From the NCBI GenBank assembly GCA_963757115.1, contig CAVWQV010000002.1:1-64000 (forward strand): DNA of 64,000 nucleotides, read 5' to 3'. Position 1 is the stretch's first letter. Every line of letters begins with the position of its first letter. Made by a program: the position numbers and the translations under genes. Under the pieces are notes generated by a model. That model worked only from the letters and a program-made list of their open reading frames with translations, had not been told where the DNA came from and did not search any database. Origin of the DNA: CAVWQV01 sp963757115 (GTDB lineage: Bacteria; Pseudomonadota; Alphaproteobacteria; Acetobacterales; Acetobacteraceae). This document shows positions 56,478 through 64,000 of this stretch, piece after piece.

Positions 56478-57305
56478 TCAGTTCAGCCTCGCCCGCAGCT
56501 CGTCCATGATGGTGCGGGCGCGAGCCGCCGGCTCGCCCTCGGGCACCAGGTCCAGAAAGCGCCCGAAGCAGCGGAGTGCCGCGGCGACCTGGTCGAGCCG
56601 CTGGTTCATCAGCGCGGCCTCACGCCAAAGCGGAGCGTGGTCGGGCGCGACCCGTAGCATGTCCTCGGCACAGGCGAGCGCCCCCCGCAGGTCTCGCGCG
56701 TGCAACCGGCGCACCTTGATGTTGTTCTGCAACCGCAGCAGAACCGCGCGGGTGCTCATCGGCTGCAACAGCCCGGGGCGCAGCTCCGCCTTGTCGCCCT
56801 CCACCTGCTTCAATAGAGCGCGCAGCGTTCGAGCGTCGAGACTGCTGCCGCCGCTGAAGGGGTCGAGCACGGCCTTGGTGCCCTTGCCTTGCAGGGCCAC
56901 GAGGAAGTGGCTCGGGAAGTCCACGCCGTGCGCTTCCCAGTTGGCCGCGCGCGCGGCGTGGAGCCAGAGGATGCCGAGGGCCACGGGCAGGCCGCGCCGA
57001 CGCTCCATCACACGGATCAAGTTGGCGTTGGCCAGGTCCTCGTAGGTGTCCGCGTCGCCGCTGTAGGCGTACTCGTCGGCGAGCAGACGAGCCAGCGTTG
57101 CGGTGCGGGACGCAAGATCGCCAGGCGGCACCTCGGAGGCGAAACGCACGGCATCGCGCGCGAGGTCCGAGAGATGGCGCCGAGCCGCGTGCCAGTCGCG
57201 ATCGGGCGCGTCCACTCGTGCGAGCTGCAGGGCCGCCTCGGCGATATCGATCTCGCTGTCAGGCAGCTGCCCGATGGCGTCGAGCGCCACGCGCGGATCG
57301 GACAA
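56478..57305 (-). CDS. SirB1-like transglutaminase-fold protein with TPR end
   Basis: A protein of 275 residues from TTG 57305, preceded by the strong site AGGAGGGAGGG; no ATG is near. The N-terminal 170 residues are the SirB1/transglut_core2 region (LADEYAYSGDADTYEDLANA; NLIRVMERRRGLPVALGILW; EAHGVDFPSHFLVALQGKG), and the last 80 residues form TPR-like helices (LRGALACAEDMLRVAPDHAP; AALRCFGRFLDLVPEGE). The Cys of true transglutaminases is absent at the start of the core helix; the function is unknown. It stands 107 bases upstream of nfu on the same strand. Intact. Confidence 0.9.
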   Translation of the reverse strand: MSDPRVALDAIGQLPDSEIDIAEAALQLARVDAPDRDWHAARRHLSDLARDAVRFASEVPPGDLASRTATLARLLADEYAYSGDADTYEDLANANLIRVMERRRGLPVALGILWLHAARAANWEAHGVDFPSHFLVALQGKGTKAVLDPFSGGSSLDARTLRALLKQVEGDKAELRPGLLQPMSTRAVLLRLQNNIKVRRLHARDLRGALACAEDMLRVAPDHAPLWREAALMNQRLDQVAAALRCFGRFLDLVPEGEPAARARTIMDELRARLN

Positions 57306-57386
57306 GCGAGCCCTCCCTCCTGGTCGACCAACTATGGGGGCGCGCCGCCCCGGCCCGCAAGCGAGGGCGACGTCGTGCCGCCCTCG

Positions 57387-59222
<1,836 letters not shown>

Positions 59223-59272
59223 AGATGTCTCCTTGCGCGCCGACGGCGGGAAGGGAGGGCTCACGATGGCCT

Positions 59273-59380
59273 GTTCCCGTCCCTCCGCCGGCATGACCCG
59301 GTTCAGGTTCAAGGGTCACCACGCCTCCGTCGCAGCACGGAACGGTGGTATCTCAGCCCCCTGTCGGGGCACCCCTCGGA
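59273..59380 (-). promoter_or_regulatory. TPP riboswitch (THI element) upstream of thiC
   Basis: On the minus strand from 59380: GGGGTGCCCC then GCTGAGATACCACC, the pyrimidine-sensing part, later ACCCTTGAACCTGAACCGGG and GTCATGCCGGCG-GAGGGA, the pyrophosphate-sensing part and closing stem. The order and the conserved CTGAGA and ACCTGA match the TPP riboswitch. It ends about 50 bases before the thiC start, close enough to sequester its AAGGAGA, so translational control is likely. Confidence 0.95.
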
Positions 59381-59467
59381 TAGCGACACGATGGGACGGC
59401 CGCTACTTCCTGTCAAACTCGGGCCGCCGAGCCTCCCGGGCGTCACCTGATGAGGCGGGCGGTCACC

Positions 59468-60587
59468 CTACTGGCGTGAGTGTTCGAGGAAAAACCGCAG
59501 CATCTCCCCCGAAGCATCCGGGCCGCTGGGGTCGGTGTACCGAGCCGGCCGGGCTGCCGCCGGACCAGCTATGGCCGGCGCCGTGCACCACCCATTGTTC
59601 GGATACCGTGCGCCCGTTCAGGCTCCGGACAGTGCGGGTGAAGGCATGGCCGCCGGGAACGCGGCCCTCCAAGACCACCTTTTCCAGCCGCGATGCACCC
59701 GTTCCGGCCAGCTGTGCCACTACCACGTCCGCATTCGACGCGTGCACGGTGTCATCGCGATCCCCGTGGAACACGATCGACGGGATGGCGGAGCCGTCCG
59801 GCCGCGCCGGGGCCCGACCCGGCCCACTTCGCGCACCCGGGCCGCTACGCATGACCCGAAACGCCGAGGTCATGTCGTGCGCCGCGCCACAGGCCAGCCC
59901 TGAATGCACGCCGACCGCGGCGAAGAGCTCGGGATAGGTGGACGCGAGGATGACCGCGGCCGCCCCGCCGGCGGACAGCCCGGCGATGTAGACCCGGCGA
60001 GGATCGATCGCATACTCGCCCATTATCGCGCGGGTGATCCCCGCGATCAGCGAGGGCTCGCCGCCACCGCGCCTCTGGTCCTCGGGGTTGAACCAGTTCC
60101 AGCACTTCGAGTGATTCGCAAGCGCGGTCTGCCCGGGATAGGCGACGAAGCACCCGGCAGCCTCGGCCGTTTCGTTCATCCGCGTCCCCGCCGCGAAGTC
60201 ATCCGGCGACTGGGTACAACCATGCAGCATGACGACCAGCGGCAAGGGCTGGCCGCGGTAGGCGGTCGGAACATAGAGCTTGTAGGGGCGAGTTCCAGCG
60301 TCGTTGCTGAAGCTCTTGGCAAGGAACGCACCACCGCCCGTGCGGGAGGGCTGCGCCGACCCACGCTCTGCCGCGCCCGATCCGAACCAATCCACCAACG
60401 TCACACGATCGAGCAGGTCCCGCACGGTATCCGGCAGCGCGCCCAATACGGACTCCGGACCGAGCGGGCGTCCATCCTGCTGCGGCGTGTCCACCAGCGT
60501 CCGCTTGAGAAGTGTGGCAGCCTCGGACAGGCGGCCGGCGCTTGCCAGGCGAGCCGCCTCGAATGCGCCTCGGCGCGCTGAGTTCAT
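59468..60587 (-). CDS. PHB-depolymerase/LpqC-family esterase, C-terminal frameshift
   Basis: A protein of about 370 residues from ATG 60587 (GTG 60596 is possible). The alpha/beta-hydrolase fold is clear: VVMLHGCTQSPDDFAAGTRM (oxyanion site), WFNPEDQRRGGGEPSLIAGI, nucleophile Ser in RVYIAGLSAGGAAAVILAS, Asp in VFHGDRDDTVHASNADVVV, His in VVHGAGHSWSGGS. PHB depolymerases and feruloyl-type esterases share this fold. An extra base near 59540 gives a wrong tail ending at 59463; in the other frame it reads YTDPSGPDASGEMLRFFLEH and SRQ, stop at 59468, the normal family end. The change affects only the last helix, so activity may persist. No N-terminal signal peptide is seen. Confidence 0.85.
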
Positions 60588-60645
60588 GAGCTTCACTTTC
60601 CGTTTGAGATGGCGGCGAACGAGAGGGATGGCCTGCGATCGCGGG

Positions 60646-61062
60646 TCAGTTCATCCGGTCGGCCAGGGCGGCCTTAACTTCCGCGCTGGCCTGTAACGCG
60701 CCCAGCACGGAAACGGATGCGATCGTCGCGCGGGCGAGATCGGCCGTGACGTCGGACGCGATGCTGGCCAAACCCAGCACGCGGATCTCAACCGTCTGGC
60801 CGGCGGCGCGCGCCTCTTCGAGTTCTCGGCGGCCATAGTGCCTCGTTCCGAGATCGAGTGCCTTGCGTGCGACCGACTGTCGAATGGCGCCGGCGTGATG
60901 TCCCAGCTGGTTCCGGATCGCGGTGCGGATGAAGTCCGTCCGGTTAGAGTAGAAGCCCTCGCGCACCATCAGGTCGATTTGACCGAGATCAACAAAGCCG
61001 AGATTGAGTGTAAGCTTCTCGCTCTCGGCAATCTTTTGCTTGAGTTCCACAGCTCCAACCAT
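60646..61062 (-). CDS. Ribbon-helix-helix (CopG-like) regulator
   Basis: A protein of 138 residues from ATG 61062 (ATG 61077, five codons upstream, is an alternative). The first half has KLTLNLGFVDLGQIDLMVRE and GFYSNRTDFIRTAIRNQLG: a short strand followed by two helices, the pattern of CopG/RHH_1 DNA-binding proteins. The second half (RELEEARAAGQTVEIRVLGL; IASDVTADLARATIASVSVL) is a small regulatory or oligomerisation region. It lies between kup and the esterase gene on the same strand; whether it regulates either is unknown. Intact. Confidence 0.7.
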   Translation of the reverse strand: MVGAVELKQKIAESEKLTLNLGFVDLGQIDLMVREGFYSNRTDFIRTAIRNQLGHHAGAIRQSVARKALDLGTRHYGRRELEEARAAGQTVEIRVLGLASIASDVTADLARATIASVSVLGALQASAEVKAALADRMN

Positions 61063-61145
61063 CTTGCCGCCATCCATGCACCATCCAGCTAGATGGTAGA
61101 GGGAGGCTCGGATTTCAAGCCGCAGAGCGTCGGAACAGTCGGAGA

Positions 61146-63071
61146 TTACAGCTCCACCCGTGTGCCGAGCTCGATGACGCGCTTCGGCGGAATCCGGAAG
61201 TAGTCCGACGCGCTCACAGAATTGCGCGTCATGAAGGCGTAGAGCCGCTCGCGCCACACTGGCAGGTCCGGCCGCAAAGTCGGCACCGGCAACTCGCGCC
61301 CGAGGAAGAACGACGTTTCGTCGACATCGATATCGAACTCGGCCCGGTGAGCCCGAAGTGCGGTCGGCACATCCGGTGCTTCGGCGAACCCGAAATGAAG
61401 CGCGATTTCGGCAAATCCCTTCGGGAGCGGTTCGACCACCATCCGCTCACTCTCGGGCAGATGCGGGACGCGCTCGGTGACCACGGCCAGAAGCACGACG
61501 CGCTCGTGAAGCACCTTGTTATGCCTTACGTTCTCCGAAAGCGCGTACGGCACCATGCCCTTTCGCGCGGACAGGTAGACGGCCGTGCCCGAGACGCGGG
61601 GCAACCGCGCCTGATCGAGCTGGTCGATGAACGCCGGAAGCGGCAGATTGTCTTCTCCGATTCGCTCGAGCAAAACTGCGCGGCCGCGCCGCCAGGTGGA
61701 CATGAGCGTAAACACCACAGCGCCGATCAGTAGCGGGAACCAGCCGCCTTGCGGGATTTTGACCGCGTTGGCGGCGAAGAAGGTCAGGTCCACGATCCCG
61801 AAGAAGCCGATCACGATTGCGGACGAAACGATGCTCCAGTGCCAGACCCGGCGCGCGACGAGGCCGAGCAGCCCCGTGGTGATCACCATGGTGCCGGCCA
61901 CCGCAATTCCGTAAGCGCCGGCGAGGTTGTCGGAAGAACCGAACGCCAGCACCAGCCCGACAACGGAGACCATCAGCAGCCAGTTGATCTGCGGAACGTA
62001 CACCTGGCCGATCGCCTCCTCGGACGTTTGCTCAATGTCGAGCCGCGGCAGGAGGCCAAGCTGCATCGCCTGCTGCGATAGCGAGAACGCGCCGGAGATG
62101 ACGGCCTGGGACGCGATCACGGTCGCGACCGTAGCAAGCAGGACGATCGGGATCAGCGCCCATGACGGAAACAGGCGGAAAAATGGACTATCCGCCGCAT
62201 CTGGATGGGCCAGAACGAGCGCACCCTGGCCGAAATAGTTGAGCGTGAGCGCCGGCATGACGAACAACAACCAATCGATCCTGATCGGCACGCGACCGAA
62301 ATGGCCCATGTCGGCGTAAAGCGCTTCTGCCCCCGTCATTGCGAGGAACACCGAGCCGAGCGCGAGGATCCCGCTCCCGCCGTGGTTGGAGATGAAACCA
62401 ATCGCATAAAGCGGATTGAATGCCGCCAGCACAGTGGGATTGCCTACGATCTGGACCAGGCCGGCCACCGCAAGGACCGTGAACCACACCGCCATAACGG
62501 GTCCGAAGAAGAGACCTATCCGTTCGCTACCTCGCTTTTGCAGTGCGAACAACCCGATCAGCACTATCAGCGTGATCGGGATGACATAGGGCTTCAGGAG
62601 GGTAGTGGCGACTGCCAACCCTTCCACGGCGCTGAGCACGGAAATGGCCGGCGTGATCATCCCGTCGCCGTAGAACAGCGCCGCACCCGCGACGCCGACA
62701 AGCAACAACGCCACGCGACGACGCTGGTCCGTGACACAGTGGGCAGCAAGTCCGAGCAGCGCCATGATACCGCCCTCGCCGTCATTGTCGGCGCGCATCA
62801 CGAAGACAACGTATTTCAGGGTGACGACGACCGTAACCGCCCAGAAGATGAGGGAAAGCAAGCCGAGCACCGTAGGCGCAGCACTGCTGGCACCGGCTTT
62901 GAGACATTCCCGCAGCGTGTAGATGGGGCTGGTCCCAATATCGCCGTAGACGACGCCGAGCGCCCCCACGAGTAGTGCCCGCCGCAACGGCCGGGCTGAG
63001 GTTGGGCTATCCACGTGCGGCCTACGTTTCTCGTTGGTGGGAGACGCTGCCTCGTTCTCGACGCTGATCAA
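61146..63071 (-). CDS. kup: Potassium uptake protein Kup
   Basis: A protein of 641 residues, normal for Kup. The membrane half has about 12 segments, with the diagnostic GVVYGDIGTSPIYTLRECL, FYGDGMITPAISVLSAVEGL, NYFGQGALVL and VYVPQINWLLMVSVVGLVLA. The last 180 residues are the cytoplasmic domain (NLPLPAFIDQLDQARLPRVS; GTAVYLSARKGMVPYALSEN; HNKVLHERVVLLAVVTERVP). Kup imports K+ with protons. The start is TTG 63071, 10 bases after the stop of the upstream oxygenase gene; GTG 63014 is an alternative, no ATG is available. Intact. Confidence 0.95.
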   Translation of the reverse strand: MISVENEAASPTNEKRRPHVDSPTSARPLRRALLVGALGVVYGDIGTSPIYTLRECLKAGASSAAPTVLGLLSLIFWAVTVVVTLKYVVFVMRADNDGEGGIMALLGLAAHCVTDQRRRVALLLVGVAGAALFYGDGMITPAISVLSAVEGLAVATTLLKPYVIPITLIVLIGLFALQKRGSERIGLFFGPVMAVWFTVLAVAGLVQIVGNPTVLAAFNPLYAIGFISNHGGSGILALGSVFLAMTGAEALYADMGHFGRVPIRIDWLLFVMPALTLNYFGQGALVLAHPDAADSPFFRLFPSWALIPIVLLATVATVIASQAVISGAFSLSQQAMQLGLLPRLDIEQTSEEAIGQVYVPQINWLLMVSVVGLVLAFGSSDNLAGAYGIAVAGTMVITTGLLGLVARRVWHWSIVSSAIVIGFFGIVDLTFFAANAVKIPQGGWFPLLIGAVVFTLMSTWRRGRAVLLERIGEDNLPLPAFIDQLDQARLPRVSGTAVYLSARKGMVPYALSENVRHNKVLHERVVLLAVVTERVPHLPESERMVVEPLPKGFAEIALHFGFAEAPDVPTALRAHRAEFDIDVDETSFFLGRELPVPTLRPDLPVWRERLYAFMTRNSVSASDYFRIPPKRVIELGTRVEL

Positions 63072-63080
63072 TCAAGGGCT

Positions 63081-64000
63081 TCAGGCGATGTCGCGGTCGC
63101 TGTCGAGGAAAGCCAGCACGCGCTCCATCACCTCGCGCTTTGGATACATCGCGCCGAGCGCCCGGGCACGGGTGAGCGGATCGCTCGCGAAGAACCGCTC
63201 GTACAAGACTTGGCGACTGCCGAAGGACGTGCCGGCGACGTCCCACGCGAGGCGGAACAGCTTGACCCGCTCGCGCGCCGCCGTGGTGTCGGTCGCCAGG
63301 AACTGCTCGATGTCGCCAGCAAGCGGTCCCGTAAAGTCGGCCTCGCTCGGCGTGATGAGGAAGCTGCTCGACCCGATCAGATGCAGGATCTCCACCATAC
63401 GCGGGTAAGCCGTCATGAAGAGATTGCGGGTGATCTCGATCGGCAGTTGGGCCGGCGTCATCACGCCCCACTCGTCGAGCGCGGCGTCCGCCTCCGCCGC
63501 GCGCATGCAGGCGCGCATCAGCTCCGTTTGCATCATCAGCTCGCCGATGCGGTCTTCCACATGCGGCAATTTGGAGTTGCCGAGCGTCTGCGTCATGAGG
63601 AGCGCGATGCCGAGCACAAACTCGCATTTGGCGAGATTTTTGGCGGCACCCTGATGCGCCGAATGCGCCGGCGAATGGGTGGCGTCGCCCGTCCGGTTCA
63701 GGCGGTCCACGTCGCCGAGCAGGAACACGCGCTCCCAGGGCACCAGGACGTCGTCGAAGAAGGCCACACAGTCCATTTCCTCGAAGCGCGACCCGAGCGG
63801 GCGATCGAAATGCGACCCGCCTTCATCGAAGCTGTCGCGGCACAGGAATTTCAGGCCCGCCGTATCGCAAGGGATCGCGAAGTTCAGCGCAAACGGGCTG
63901 TGTGGCTCGGCGTAGAGGCCGAGGCGTGGCGAGTAGACGGCGATCTCGTCCGACAGGGGCCCTAAGGTCGCGAGAATGCGCGCACCGTTGACCACCACGC
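63081..64000 (-). CDS. 4-hydroxyphenylacetate 3-monooxygenase-type oxygenase (HpaB/PvcC family), partial at window edge
   Basis: The C-terminal 306 residues of an FADH2-dependent HpaB-type flavoprotein hydroxylase; the N-terminal part lies beyond the window. Family features are clear: DTAGLKFLCRDSFDEGGSHF, ATHSPAHSAHQGAAKNLAKC, EFVLGIALLMTQTLGNSKL, RMVEILHLIGSSSFLITPSE and the C-terminus LFRLAWDVAGTSFGSRQVLY. Members ortho-hydroxylate phenols such as 4-hydroxyphenylacetate using FADH2 from a small reductase (HpaC). The substrate cannot be fixed from this part. It is followed after 10 bases by kup on the same strand. Confidence 0.9.
   Translation of the reverse strand, partial: VVVNGARILATLGPLSDEIAVYSPRLGLYAEPHSPFALNFAIPCDTAGLKFLCRDSFDEGGSHFDRPLGSRFEEMDCVAFFDDVLVPWERVFLLGDVDRLNRTGDATHSPAHSAHQGAAKNLAKCEFVLGIALLMTQTLGNSKLPHVEDRIGELMMQTELMRACMRAAEADAALDEWGVMTPAQLPIEITRNLFMTAYPRMVEILHLIGSSSFLITPSEADFTGPLAGDIEQFLATDTTAARERVKLFRLAWDVAGTSFGSRQVLYERFFASDPLTRARALGAMYPKREVMERVLAFLDSDRDIA

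Overview
The window is GC-rich DNA from an alphaproteobacterium, most plausibly the Rhodospirillales/Acetobacterales side, although the sequence alone does not fix the genus. The evidence is the type of the housekeeping genes (thiC under a TPP riboswitch, Nfu, SirB1-like, kup, an HpaB-type oxygenase) and the abundance of families typical of that class: SAM-cyclase-AAA-TPR proteins, DUF2924 next to a serine recombinase, P4-type integrases, IS66, IS21 and IS630. Two very different halves are visible.

Left, about 1-36 kb: a decaying accessory region. Almost every larger gene is broken by single-base frameshifts, deletions or chimeric junctions. It holds two IS630-type elements; remnants of IS5, serine recombinases, an MFS transporter and a DNA methyltransferase; a truncated aroQ; an RND pump with a foreign tail; and four copies or fragments of a class III nucleotide cyclase. 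A few genes look intact (YsnF-type stress protein, NUDIX hydrolase, cupin, isochorismatase-type hydrolase, ExeA-like ATPase, one orphan protein at 24.8-25.5 kb). The most interesting block, 27.4-30.5 kb, is a broken OLD-nuclease/UvrD-helicase pair matching the Gabija anti-phage system (gajA-gajB, joined by an ATGA overlap), preceded by a DUF2924-recombinase pair and followed by tandem cyclases, one of which is fused in frame to a periplasmic amino-acid-binding protein.

Middle, 36289-55118: an integrated element bounded by a 50-bp direct repeat of the 3' end of tRNA-Gly(GCC). The intact tRNA is at the right end; a frameshifted P4-type integrase is just inside the left end. Then come an excisionase-like protein, a primase-like protein, a DUF927 protein, an AT-rich intergenic region with at least ten copies of an octamer GTCACCAC in two opposed clusters (a candidate origin), a RecD2-like helicase remnant, a resolvase and small genes. 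An IS66 copy with a perfect 8-bp target duplication splits an ORF, a low-GC three-frame gene of unknown function follows, and an IS21 copy sits against a second resolvase remnant. The integrase and replication genes are broken, so the element is probably immobile.

Right, 55-64 kb: ordinary chromosome on the minus strand, almost free of lesions: an HpaB-type oxygenase (cut by the window edge), kup, a small ribbon-helix-helix-like protein, an esterase, a TPP riboswitch and thiC, a SirB1-like protein, Nfu, a RutE-like nitroreductase and tRNA-Gly. The contrast between this intact block and the broken left side argues that most frameshifts are real decay and not sequencing error.
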